From Zygnema cylindricum (Eukaryota; Streptophyta; Zygnematophyceae; Zygnematales; Zygnemataceae): a stretch of DNA of 64,000 bases. The position numbers and the translations under genes were made by a program. Below are positions 45,239 to 56,152 of the stretch, one piece after another (the stretch's first letter is position 1; each line of letters opens with the position of its first letter). The stretch lies in the NCBI GenBank assembly GCA_037447655.1, contig JBBHKE010002488.1:69536-133535 (forward strand), written 5' to 3'. The notes beneath the pieces are model-generated. The model did not search any database and was not told the origin of the DNA. It worked only from the letters and a program-made list of their open reading frames with translations.

Positions 45239-48200
45239 GGTTATGGGCCCACCCTCTATGGTACCAATCTTTAATGGAACTGGCTTCATATACTGGGAAA
45301 GTATGATGATAGGAGCTGTATGCGAAAAAAGGTTTTGGGGGATAGTGAGTGGACGATTGGGGCGTCCATCAAGTCTAGGAATTCCTCCAGGGTTTGGAGG
45401 AAGCAGATTCACCAGGAAAGAGGATTCACCTTCAACGGAGGAAACAAAAGAAGGAGAGGTGGTGGACAAAGGAAAGGAGAAGGAGGCGACCACACCAATA
45501 GCAACTGGTTTAGCATTCATGTCACCTATTCCGAGGAACGAGGAGAATGATACTGAAACCCTGGGACTTCAACAATATGGCGGCAAAGCACTTCATCCTA
45601 CGCCATCTCACTCAAGGACTTGCATGTCCTCATTTGCAGGTAGATTGGGCATCCGATCTTTGGATGGCTCTTATAGAGATGTACCGAAGTGGTACGATTC
45701 AGCAACAACAGTTGGCTGATCAGAAAGTTAAGGAGTATGTATACAAAGGGGGAAATATGTTGGATTTTTGCAATGAGCTTGCTACACTCTTCATGGAGCT
45801 AGAGAGTGCGGGAAAAATTTTTAGTGAAAAAGAAAAGGTTAACTATTTACTGATGAAGTTACCTGATGAGTTCGTGAACATAGTTTACCGTGTGCAGGAC
45901 TTGCCTGACTCAAGGTGGATATGGAACTCAGTGGTAGGGATGATTCTCGTTCAAGAGAATACAATTCAGATCCGAAGGGGAGGAAAGAGTGGCCAAGCCT
46001 TGGCAACAGCGACTGATTGGAGGAACAGGGATTCCCGAAAACCGGTCGGAAACTATGGGGGTAGGGAGCAGAAAAAACAGACCGACGAGTTCGAACCAAG
46101 GGCTCCCAAAGGTTTATGTCATTTTTGTAAGAAACCGGGGCACTATATGGCAGAGTGCACTAAGCTAACCGAGCTTCGGTTAAAGGAGGGGCAGACCGGT
46201 GGTACCCCGAGAGGAAAGAAAAAGGCCCTTGTCACACAGGTACTTGAGGCGGAATCCGAGGACGAGGACGATGAGCTCCTTTTGGATGAGGAGTTGGAGG
46301 CGAAAAATGAGGTCGAAATTCCACGAAGGCAGAAATATGCTTACGGTGGATTGAAAGGTGAAGCAGGCTGGATTATAGATTCAGATGCCTCAATGCACAT
46401 GTGTAAGGATAGGCACCTGTTCACTAAGATAAGAAAGATTCCCACCGTAGAGATAGAGTACGGGGATGGGAGGATAGTCACCACTACTCTTGTAGGATCG
46501 GTAGATCTTAAAGTGTTAGTAGAAGGAAAGACATCCATATTAACATTCTCCGATGTATTGTTTATTCCGGAGCTGAACAAAAACCTTATCTCTACATCAG
46601 TATTAGATGATAAGGGTTTTTTCACTAGCACTAGGGAAGGAGTCTTTACTGCTAGTTTTGAGGAGGATGTCTATTTCATTCCTGAGAAAGGTAGCCATGG
46701 GATGTTTAGGCTGGTTTTAAGTAATGAAAAGAAGAAACTTTATTATGCTGGTGTTCATGATATTATGATGTGGCATAAGAGGCTTGGGCATGTGAATCTA
46801 GATAAGTTAAGAGAGATGAAAAAGATGGGAGTGGTGGAAGGGATTCAGTTCAGTGAGAGTGATAATATAAGTGATTGTAGTGGGTGTGCTCAAGGTAAAG
46901 CACCCAGATAACCCTTTCCTAAAACAGCCACCTACAAGGGAGAAAAACTTCTAGATCTAGTACACACAGATATTTGGGGACCGGCTAGAGTGCCCTCACC
47001 GGGGGGGAAGAGATTTATGATGACTATAACTGATGATTGGTCTCGGTATTTCCGGGTGTATTTTTTGAAAAACAAGTCAGAAGCTGAGGATTGTTTTAGA
47101 AAATATAAAGCATGGAGCGAAAAACTCCATGAAACTCCAATCAAGAGAGTAAGGAGTCACAATGGTGGAGAGTATACTTCTAACCAGTTTGAGGATTTTC
47201 TGAGGGAAGATGGGGTCCAACACCAAAAGACAGTTCCAGAAAATCTTGAACAGAATGGGGTAGCTGAAAGGTTAAATAGAACACTAAGTGATAGTGCTAG
47301 AAGTATGTTGTCGGATAAAAAGATAGGAAAAAGGTTTTGGGCAGAAGCAATGAACTGTGCTAATTACCTCAAGAATAGAGTTCTTACTTCAGCTATAAAA
47401 GATCAAACACCTTATGAGAGATGGACAGGCCGGAAACCAGACATATCTCACTTAAAGGTTTTCGGCAGTCAAGTATTCAGTCTAGATACTTATCGGTCCA
47501 ATTGGAAGCTAGATCCTAAAGGAAAACCGGGATACCTATTAGGATATGATGAGGATGTTAAAGGATATAGAGTTTATGATCTAAAAAGGGAAGATATAAT
47601 CTTAGTAAAGCATCTAGTAGTTATGGATGAAGGAAAATCTGTGGATCCCTTCAAATATACGAAGCCAGTAAAAATCAGATTTGAGTCAGAAAATTCCGAT
47701 GACTTTGAGCTTCCTAACTATCCAGGTTTTAGAGAAGATGACATTCTTGCAGGTACAAATCAGACCGAAAAGGACTCGGCTGTGGAAACTCTAGTGACAA
47801 CTCTACCCGAAGGGGAAGACGTGGTGGAAATTGATTCGGAATCAAGGGATAGGGGAGAAGCCGAGTTTGTTCGAAAGAATCCACGAGAACCATCTATTCC
47901 GGCCTCAGATTTTGAAGGGGGGAGGAGAAGTAGCAAAAGACTGCAAGAAAAACAGGTTAATAACAAGGTAACTAAACTATCTCATCAAGATGAACCTCAA
48001 AATTATGGAGAGGCGATGACTTGTCCAGAGAGAAACCGGTGGAAGACAGCCATCAATGAGGAGGTGGCTTCAATCATGGCAGCCGATACTTGGGAGCTGG
48101 TGGACTGTCCACCTAACCGAAAACCAATCGGTTGTAAGTGGGTTTTCAAACTAAAACTGAACCCAGATAACACAATCGAGCGTTACAAGGCCAGATTAGT

Positions 48201-49579
48201 GGCAAAGGGATTTACACAAAAGGAAGGAATTGACTACGAGGAAACCTTTGCCCCGGTGGTCTGATTTCCCTCCGTCCGCATACTTCTCAGTTTAGCAGCG
48301 GCGGAAGACATGGAAGTGCACCAGATGGACATCAAAACAGCCTTTTTGCCTGGAGAATTGGAAGAGGAGATCTTCATGCGACAACCCGAAGGGTTTGTGG
48401 AAGAAGGAGAGGAGAGTAAGGTATGCCGGCTGATTAAATCTCTTTATGGTTTGAAACAGGCGCCTCGACAGTGGAATAAGAAGCTTGATGAGTTTCTTAC
48501 CGGTCTAGGATATATTCGGATCACCTCAGATCACTCAATCTATGTTTTCGAAGATGAGGAAGGTTTTATATTTATTGCAATTTATGTTGATGATTTGCTT
48601 GTTTTAAGTAAATCAATGGAAAAAATTAATAAACTGAAAAACCGATCTTAAGGGGGGATTTGAAATGAAGGATATGGGGGAAGCAAAATATATTTTGGGA
48701 ATTCAAGTAGAGAGAGACCGAAAAAGGAAAATTATAAGATTGACTCAAAAGGAAGCAATAGGGAACATGCTTGAAAAATTTCAAATGGATAAAGCTAATA
48801 GTTGTACAACTCCAATGGAGTTGAAGAAGGGAAGTGAGGGGAGTGAGGAAGAAGTAGTAATAGTCTTAGACGAGGAATTATCTCCTGATGAACAGAAGTT
48901 CATGCAGACTATTCCTTACAGGCAAGTAGTGGGAAGTCTAATCTATTTTATGAATTGTACCCGGCCGGATTTAGCTGCAGCTGTAGGAGTGCTGAGTAGA
49001 AGTCTAAATGCTCCCACTAAGAAGGATTGGGAGGCAGCTAAGAGAGTCCTTAGATACTTGGTAGGAACTAGAGATCTATGGTTGCATTTGGGTGGGGAGA
49101 ATACTGACATCACTACTTGGAGTGATGCCAGTTATGGTGATGCTCTGATGAGGAGATGTACTTCTGGATATGTATTATATGTGGGTGATGGGGCTTGCTG
49201 TTGGAGTAGCAAACAGCAAAAGGTTATTGCTCAGTCCACCATGGAGGCTGAGTATATGGCCTCTTGCTCTGCTGTAAAAGAATTGATGTGGGTCAAGTCT
49301 TTGCTTGGTGAGCTTGGTCACCTTAAGAGTGGTGTGCAGAAAATATTTTGTGATAATCAGGCAGCAATCGCTATTTCTGCCAATCCTAAACACCATTTTA
49401 AAGCTAAACACATGGACATCAGACTCAGCTTTGTTAGAAAGAAAGTAGAAAACAAAATAATCAGTTTAGAGTACAGACCAGATAGTGAGATGGTAGCAGA
49501 TATGATGACCAAACCTGTGCCTTCCCTTAAGTTATTTTTTTGCAGGGAGAAGTGTGGTCTGAAATTAAAGATTGACTAG
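45219..49579 (+). pseudogene. Gag-Pol polyprotein of Copia B(+), nearly intact
   Basis: The youngest Gag-Pol here. The frame starts at ATG 45219 inside the LTR (MEVSEFQVMGPPSMVPIF) and shifts by one base near 45555-45565. Domains: Gag (to about 46090), knuckle CHFCKKPGHYMAEC 46117-46158, protease WIIDSDASMHMC 46369-46404 (DSGAS changed to DSDAS), integrase HKRLGHVNLDKL and CSGCAQGK, then a stop at 46909 (Leu TTA to TAA). Catalytic block DLVHTDIWGP; RSHNGGEYTS near 47152 (Asp to His); GVAERLNRTLSD near 47258. RT LVAKGFTQKEGIDYEETFAPVV, then TGA at 48262 (Arg CGA to TGA), YVDDLLVLSKS near 48584, a frameshift near 48635-48660, and RNase H to the stop at 49577-49579 (WSDASYGDA, FCDNQAAIAI, MVADMMTKPVPS). 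Five lesions: two stops, two shifts and lost catalytic residues. Confidence 0.95.
45239..45251 (+). other. Primer-binding site of B(+), coding in Gag
   Basis: GGTTATGGGCCCA directly after the LTR. It is a perfect match to the half-tRNA(iMet) site used by Drosophila copia, and is translated as (Q)VMGP in Gag. Confidence 0.85.
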
Positions 49580-49592
49580 AAAATAAGGGGAG

Positions 49593-50639
49593 TGTAGAAA
49601 CTAATGGTTTTATTAGTATTTTCTAGGTCTGAAAAGAAATATAGAAGTCGAGGCAATCTATCTCTAACTTCTCTCTCCAACTCTCAAACTTGTCGCAGTC
49701 ACTGAGAAATTGGAGAGGAAGCTAGAGCCATGGCTACCTTGGCTATCCTGAGGTTTACGGGAATTTTATATTAGGGTTTATTTATTTAAGTAAAAGTCAT
49801 GTGCCGGCGGCAGGATTTGATCCTTGTACCTACCGGCCGGCAGGCAGGAAATAGCCGGTAGCCTTAGCCGTTTAGTCTAGCGGTAGTGTTACGTATCATA
49901 TAGTTTGATATTTATTTAAATATGTATACGTGCGATAAACCATTTAACTGAAATGAATTACGGGATACATAGATCCAGTAATATATAATGTACGACTTAC
50001 GGTACGGACAAAAATCAGTACCGCGCATTTGTTTCGTAAATGAAACAAATACCGCGCATGTATTTATTACGGCTACGATTAAAGCCGAATTTAATCGGAC
50101 GGCCGGGATTAGCGCCGAGATCGCGGAGGAAGATTTCGGCGGTTTGTGGCCATCGCCACATCGGATGACGCGTGGCGAAATTCCGTTGGATTGTGGAATC
50201 TCCGGAGATTATGGCACCGAATCCGGATTTGACATGTGTCGACATTTTGCCATGTCGTACAATGTCCGTACATAAAGTACACCGGCAGCTGTACTTTTGC
50301 GTACGGAACTCAATTCTGATTGGTTCCGTACATCAGTAGATAGAGTCTGTGAGAGAGATAGGACTTAGAAAAATTAGAAGATAGGACCCCTTCTCCCAGA
50401 GAGCTTCTGTACAAAAGGTCAACTTTGACCCTCCATAACTTACTGCTCGGGGGAGCAAATTCAGAGATTCTTTTTGCTATCGACTCAGGGGAGTCTTGTC
50501 TTCACGAGGTGAAGTTGGTCAGAGTTTTTGTCTGCCAGGGTGGCAGTTATATTTGCTTAAACACAAAGGGGTCAGGATTATCCTAGAGGCTTCTTGGAAG
50601 CTGTCCACTCTGAGGACTTATGGAGGTCTCAGAGTTTCA
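49593..50639 (+). repeat. 3' LTR of Copia B(+)
   Basis: A 1047-bp LTR preceded by the polypurine tract AAAATAAGGGGAG (49580-49592). It ends GAGTTTCA at 50639. The next base C followed by CTTGC, against CACAC on the left, suggests the right-hand duplication lost CACA by slippage in a CACACAC run. Confidence 0.95.
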
Positions 50640-51281
50640 CCTTGCTTTCTTCTCCCTCCTCTACAAATCCCTCCAGTTGTTTCATCAAAATTTCTTTTTC
50701 TAGTTCCCCATTTAGAAAAGCAGTTTTTAAGTCCATTTGATGTATTTCCATGCCTTCTGCTACAGCTAGACTTAGAAGGATTCTAACAGAGGGAAACTGG
50801 ACTACCGGTGCAAATGTCTCCTCATAATCAATTCCCTTCTTTTGAGTGTATCCCTTTGCTACCAAACTAGCCTTATACCTTTCTATAGAATTATCTAGGT
50901 TCAATTTTAGTTTAAAAACCCATTTACAACCGATTGGTTTTCTATCCGGAGGACACTCCCATGTGTTTGCCTCCATTATGGAACTCATTTCCTCATTAAT
51001 AGTTGTTTTCCATCCATCCCCTTCCAAGCTATTTATAGCTTCCAAATATGTTTCAGGTTCTTCCAGATGGGACAGCTTGGTAAACTTACTTTTGGCCATT
51101 CACTCTTAAATCCGTTTGCTGCTTCTCCGTCCTCCCTCAAATTTTGATGGCGGTATTGAGGGCATCCTCAGATTCCTTTTGGGTACAACTTCATCTCCCC
51201 TATCCACCGACTGTGGTTCTTCTTTAGTTTCATTTTGAAGTGGAGCCTCATGCGTCTCCTCCACTTTCTTGTCATATGAAT
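50640..51281 (-). pseudogene. Copia fragment I(-), 5' part of RT
   Basis: Minus-strand continuation of the element split by B(+): a 156-codon frame with FTKLSHLEEPETYLEAINS, WKTTINEEMSSIMEANTWE, CKWVFKLKL, LVAKGYTQKKGIDYEETFAPVV, HQMDLKTAFLNGELE and FVEEGEESKV at 50640. Residues VD are missing from the usual WELVDCPPDRK. The next residues, VCRLIKSLY, are at 44188. It is cut at 51281 by the C(+) LTR. Confidence 0.92.
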
Positions 51282-52370
51282 TGTTGAGATTTGAAATCTT
51301 TAGTTAGTAAATAGAGTAGACTTAGAATAGTTTCTAAAAAGTGGTATATAAGACTTACCTTTATTAGTATTACAGTAGGCAAAGTACAATAGAGTGTATT
51401 GTACCTCTGCAGGTTTTACGGAGTGACGACGACACGCGTCACGCAGCAGGCAATTGGAATCGCCAGATCAGACGAACGGAATTTGATCTGGATATCTCAG
51501 AAAATATATGATACGGCTATTTTTGGAGTCATACGGATATTTTGGAATTATATGGTACAGAATATTTTTATGATCATTAAATAGAAACGTCCGGATATTT
51601 CGGAAGTGAATTATGATCATTGATTTTGAGAGAGACGTCGACGGACGCGATTCACGTGGGACCGCAAGTGACGAGGCGAGATTTACGTCGGACCACAAAG
51701 TGACGAGGCGTGATTCACGTGGGACCACAAGTGACGAAGCACTCAGGTGCTTCTTACTACGCGACCACATTCGGCCAGACTTTAGCGGCTACTGCTGACT
51801 AAGCATTTCGAACGTTGTGTGTACGCTTAGAACGTTTTGTGTACGGTTCAATGTCTGTAAATATCTGAATAACATTAGTTTGTATTTTAGTGTGATAAAA
51901 AAAATATTGTTCCATTAATCAAGTTTTTAGAAAATAATAATTAGGGTTTTGAGGTACAGTGACGTACAGGCAGGATGCTTTGTCGTTAGTCAAGATAATA
52001 ACCGTAGTTATAGTTACCCAAATTAGTGTAGATCAGTAGATAGACATTGTGAGTATATAACTTAGGACTTAGCCAATTTTGTAGTATCTAGTTTTAGGAA
52101 TATGATTTTCTAAGGGCAGTTTTTAGGAAACATCCAGACATCATATCTTATTGTTTACTGGGTCATTTAGGCTGCAATTTTACGAATTGTGAGTTTACTG
52201 TATCTTGTATAGCTGTGGCAAATTTGAAGCATATTGGCTTTCTGAGTCATATTTTGTGTCAGTTCTAAGTTGGCTATTGAGTAGGTACTTTGATAGTTTC
52301 AGCTGTTTTTCATGTCTACTTCCACTACTACTGCTGGTTGTCCGCCTGCAACGGTGGTTGTAGAAAAACA
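51282..52370 (+). repeat. LTR of Copia C(+)
   Basis: A 1089-bp LTR from TGTTGAGATTTG to GAAAAACA, related to the C(-) LTRs (shared GGTAAGT-type region, Gag start ATGTCTACTTCCACT at 52312). The primer site that follows reads GGTAATGGGC, one change from consensus. Confidence 0.82.
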
Positions 52371-53405
52371 GGTAATGGGCCTTTCGTCAAGAGTTCATAT
52401 CTTCAATGGCCAAAAGTATGCGTAGTGGGCGGCGATGGTTGAATCGTCGTTTGAAACTGCTGACTTATTGGGGGTCTTGGATGGCTCCCTTGATGAAACA
52501 GATCCAACTTGGGCGAAGAAGAATTCAATGGCAAGGAACAATCTAATTCTTTGTATTTCAGAAAATTTGGTCATGTCTCGACTGAAAATGAAGAAGGCGA
52601 GGGAGATTTGGACTTCCCTCAAATCCGCTTTTGAGAAAGCAAATGTTCAAGAGGAGCTCTTGGTGGCTTGAAAAAATTGGGGATACAAATACACGGGGGG
52701 GACTATGGTTGAGTATTGTGACAATTTTTGCGCGCTCATTGATGCTCACTCTTCTGCTGGGGGGTCATTTCCTGAGTTTCAACAGGTAGCTTTGCAAAAT
52801 TAGAGGTCTCCCTAGTAGCATGAAAGGTGTGTCTGTTCAATTAAAGAGTCATGACAAAGCTAGCTGGTCATTTCGATTAGCGTATAATCTTATATTGGAG
52901 GAAGAAACAAATATTAAACTCCTTGAGGGAGAAGGAAAGGTTGAAGCATTTGCAATAGACTTTGACAAAAGAAATCAGCTTAATCAAAATAGGAATCAGT
53001 TTAACCAGATTCCGAATCAGTTTAGTCAGAGGCAGAATAGGCCATCTACAACTACTTGTTTCTATTGCTCTGAGAAGGGTCATGGATACAGGTACTGTCC
53101 TAAATTGAAGAAGGCTAATGAGACAGGTTTATACAGGCCAAGTTGGCAACAGAGCCAGTACCACAAAGGTTTTTCTGGAAATCCTTCCCGTGGAAACGCT
53201 CTTTTTCAGCTTCTGCAACTGATACAGATGAGTCTCTCAACTTCAATGAGCAAGAGGAGGCGGATTTATTTGCTATAGCGGCTACCATGGAGGGTCCTAA
53301 GGATGCAGGATGGATCATGGACACGGGAGCGTCTGCTCACATGTGTTGGAACAACGCGGCATTTACGAATCTGCAACAAACATCTCCAAAGAGTATCTAC
53401 TATGA
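52312..53405 (+). pseudogene. Gag-protease of C(+), 3' truncated
   Basis: Gag opens in the LTR (MSTSTTTAGCPPA) and continues QVMGLSSRVHIFNGQKYA with one stop, then WAAMVESSFETADLLGVLDGSLDETDP (52435-52671). After several stops, 52820-53278 is open with an Asn/Gln-rich linker and knuckle CFYCSEKGHGYRYC. Protease WIMDTGASAHMCWNN near 53312-53350 has intact DTGAS. It ends at SIYYD, 53405, in a join to the minus-strand H(-) fragment. Integrase and RT are absent. Confidence 0.88.
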
Positions 53406-53857
53406 TCCACTAATCTTACAAGGTTTGTAGTCACAACTCTACCATCCCTATATTCTATCTCAACAGTGGGGATTTTCCTCAACTTTGTAAACCACCTTTT
53501 GTCTTTGCACATATGCATAGATGCTCCCGAATCGATGATCCACCTTTCCTCCGAGGGTTCTTTCTTACCTCCAGATGCACATTTTTGCTTTCTTGGTATT
53601 TCCACTTCATTATATCTTTTCTTATTGTGGATAAGCTCCTCCATCTCCTCTTTGTTGATGTTCACCTGCTTGTATTTGTTACTTAATTCTTCCAATTTGG
53701 TGCAATCAACCATGTAATGTCGTGGTGTTTTGTAAAATTGACAAACGCCTACTTTTGGAGCTCCCATTTCTTGTTCATTGGGTTGTCCTCCTCCTTTTCT
53801 CTTATAAAAAACGCCTGAACTATCCTTTATGGCCACCGTAGGTGGTGGGCCCATAAC
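53406..53857 (-). pseudogene. Gag-protease remnant of Copia H(-)
   Basis: A 177-codon minus-strand frame. After the primer site (GGTTATGGGCCCA, 53857-53845) comes QVMGPPPTVAIKDSSG, then directly a knuckle CQFYKTPRHYMVDC (one Cys to Tyr), a Lys/Glu linker and protease WIIDSGASMHMCKDKRWF. Most of Gag is missing, about 300 codons compared with B(+), so this copy has an internal deletion. It ends at RVVTTNLV near 53406. Confidence 0.82.
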
Positions 53858-54541
53858 CTGAAAATTGTGTGGGCTCCGTTGCCCCACAGAATGCACAATT
53901 CACAAGTAGCCACTAGGATAGCATCAACCCACTTTGGTTTTCCAAAATATAACAGCCACCCTGGCAGGCAATGACTCTGACCAACATGAGCGTTGTGAGG
54001 ACAAGACTCCCTTGAGTCCAACGCAAAAAGAAACACCGAATTTTCTCCCCTGAGCAATTAGTTATGGTTGGCCAAAGACATCATATTTATACAAAAGGTC
54101 ACTTGGAGAGAGGCGCCTCAAATATTATTAAGTCCTAGTCTGCCCACTCTCAACTACCTATTACTAAACCTTAGTCCAATAGGAACACTATATAGTACAA
54201 AAGGTACAATGGTGGATGTACTTATTTACGGATATTGTACAACATGGCCTTCAAGGTGACGCTTGTCAAATCGAGAGTCATGGTTCCTCCTCCTATCTTC
54301 TGTGGTATCCAAATAGTGTGACGCCACGTGGCATTGCGTGAAGCTATATCCAAAGGCCGCCAAAAGCTCATTCCGGGTGGCGGCTACAACGACGGCGGTC
54401 CGATTAATCAGATTTACACGGTTCAAATTCACGTTCGTGCATGAATTGTTTCATATGCGTCTTGTAGTCAGTTACGTGTGAATTTGTCGTCGTGTCACAG
54501 TTTAAATACGTATCAAATCTAATGAGTTCATCCTGGCGTTG

Positions 54542-54601
54542 ACGGCTTAATGGTTAAAGCGTCCCATTATATATAGTCGGCAAACCCGTGTTCAAATCCG
54601 G
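54542..54601 (+). promoter_or_regulatory. tRNA-like module in LTR H
   Basis: Box A-like GGCTTAATGGTTAAAGC (54544-54560) and box B-like GTGTTCAAATCCGG (54588-54601). Plant tRNA genes show GGCNNAGTGGTTA and GGTTCGAATCC at these places. It is antisense to the LTR. No T-run follows at once. Confidence 0.55.
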
Positions 54602-54678
54602 TTAAGGGTGACATTTTGGTAAAAATGCTCTTTACTTCAGTCTACCACCTTTCTGAATAGCGCGGCAGCCATGGCGTG

Positions 54679-54686
<8 letters not shown>

Positions 54687-54760
<74 letters not shown>

Positions 54761-54772
54761 TCTCTCTCTCTC
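54687..54772. repeat. CT/GA microsatellite
   Basis: About 43 CT repeats broken by a single A at 54755, inside LTR H. In the other LTRs the same position holds short CTCTCT tracts, so it has expanded here. Confidence 0.97.
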
Positions 54773-54823
54773 GTTAGAGACTAAAATAAAATAGAGACAA
54801 TATATAAATTACCTTTTTCAACA

Positions 54824-55790
54824 GCGCTTTCAATATTTTTCTATCTACTCAGACTTTTCGGACGTGCACCCTACCAATGAAAGAGGAGTGTGTTCGTAAG
54901 AGAGCCCAAAGTTACTTATGGATGGGGCACTCACTTATTCGTCTTCTCTCATATGTAAGTCATCGGCATGTTCCTTAGCCAACGGAGCGACTCTCCCTTA
55001 TTAACCATATTCATACTCACCTTGGACACTACAGTACTAAACGTACCTTGAGTTTGGTGCAAGCGCGCTATTGGTGGTCGGGCATGCAGGCCGACGTGGC
55101 GTTTATGTTGCAGAAATGTTGCACATATGATCCGTTACAAACCTCATTCTCTAACCGGTAGACCACTCTTCTACCCTTGCCTATTCGAGGGCTCTTCTAC
55201 AGATGGTCGTGTGACTTGGCAGGTCCCTTTCCAATTTCTCGAAGGGGCAAGCAATACATTATGATAATGATCGAGTATTTCAGCAAATGGGTGGAAGTTG
55301 TGACCTTTCCGCAGAAAACAACCAAACTCACCACCGCAGCTTTCAAGAAGCATGTACTCCTCTGATATGGAGCCCCAGCAGAAGTACTTACAGACCAGGG
55401 AACCGAGTTTCGTGGCGAATTTCAGGAGATGTTGGACGAGGCGCTAATCGATCACTAGCGAACTAGTCGAGATCATCCTCAAGCAGACGGTTTGGTAGAG
55501 AGAGTTGTACAAACATTTAAGCGGGCTTTGCGTAAACACTGTTTGAAAAAAACAGATTCCTGTGTGGGATGAATCTTTGGGATATATTGTTATGGGTTAT
55601 TGCATTGTGTGGGATGAATCTTGAGGATATATTGTTATGGGTTATTGCATGTCTGTACAGGCCAGCTTGGCAAATTTCAGTCCCTATTATGTGTTGTTTG
55701 GTTGAAAACCACTACTAGGTAGAAAAGTAAAGAAAACCGCTAGCTTGCCATTGCCTCTTATGTCGGATTCTTTTTTTCTGGAAGAACTTA
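54824..55790 (+). pseudogene. Ty3/Gypsy integrase
   Basis: Integrase of the outer element, which would join element cDNA to host DNA. N-terminal HHCC zone near 54990-55150: IHTHLGHYSTKRT, ARYWWSGMQADV, CCTYDPLQ. Catalytic core: WSCDLAGPFPISRRGKQYIM near 55199-55260 (first Asp), LTDQGTEFRGEF near 55389-55425 (second Asp), DHPQADGLVERVVQTFKRAL near 55471-55530 (Glu). Stops interrupt at about 55363 and 55456, with a frameshift around 55550. A short duplication (TGTGTGGGATGAATCTT...GGGTTATTGCAT) occurs at 55559 and 55608. RNase H is not visible upstream. Confidence 0.88.
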
Positions 55791-55808
55791 CTAACACATC
55801 ATTGTTTT

Positions 55809-56152
55809 TTGCTATGGAAATGCCCATGGCCTTTTAACATTTACAGATTGCCCAACATCGCGACTCCTTACGGTTTGCAACAACTCGCAGTGGCAGCTAC
55901 CGGCCACAACAAAAACCCTTCCTGGTGGGGGGTTACGTTTATTTACGACGGCAAACATTTGACACAGTCGACACAGACGTTTCAGCTCACATTTTTAGGA
56001 TTACAAAGATCAACTTCAATGGATTACTGAGCCTACAAGGGGCTGACACGCGAACTTTGGGGGAGCATTCAAAAAATTATGCTCCATGCTACTTACCCGA
56101 TCTATCCCACAGCATGGACCCATGGTGGATGCAAATTCTTGAGGCCACTGAG
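55809..56152 (+). pseudogene. Ty3 post-integrase region
   Basis: C-terminal extension between integrase and PHD finger. Recognisable parts are a QIAQHRDSLRFATTRSG-like segment and VGGYVYLRRQT (55920-55960), a barrel-like end as in Gypsy integrases (F..G..V.LRR), then LQGADTRTLGEHSKNYAPCYLP (56030-56095). No chromodomain signature was seen. A frameshift lies near 55920. Confidence 0.65.

Larger units (their letters stand above)
53858..54823 (-). repeat. 5' LTR of Copia H(-)
   Basis: A 966-bp LTR, minus start TGTTGAAAAAGG, end CAATTTTCA. Related to LTR E (shared AACATGGCCTTCAAGGTGAC-like and CCTCCTCCTATCTTCT stretches). The in-LTR Gag start has decayed to ACGGAG plus one inserted T. It holds an 86-bp CT microsatellite and a tRNA-like module. 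Ty3 sequence resumes at 54824. Confidence 0.85.
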
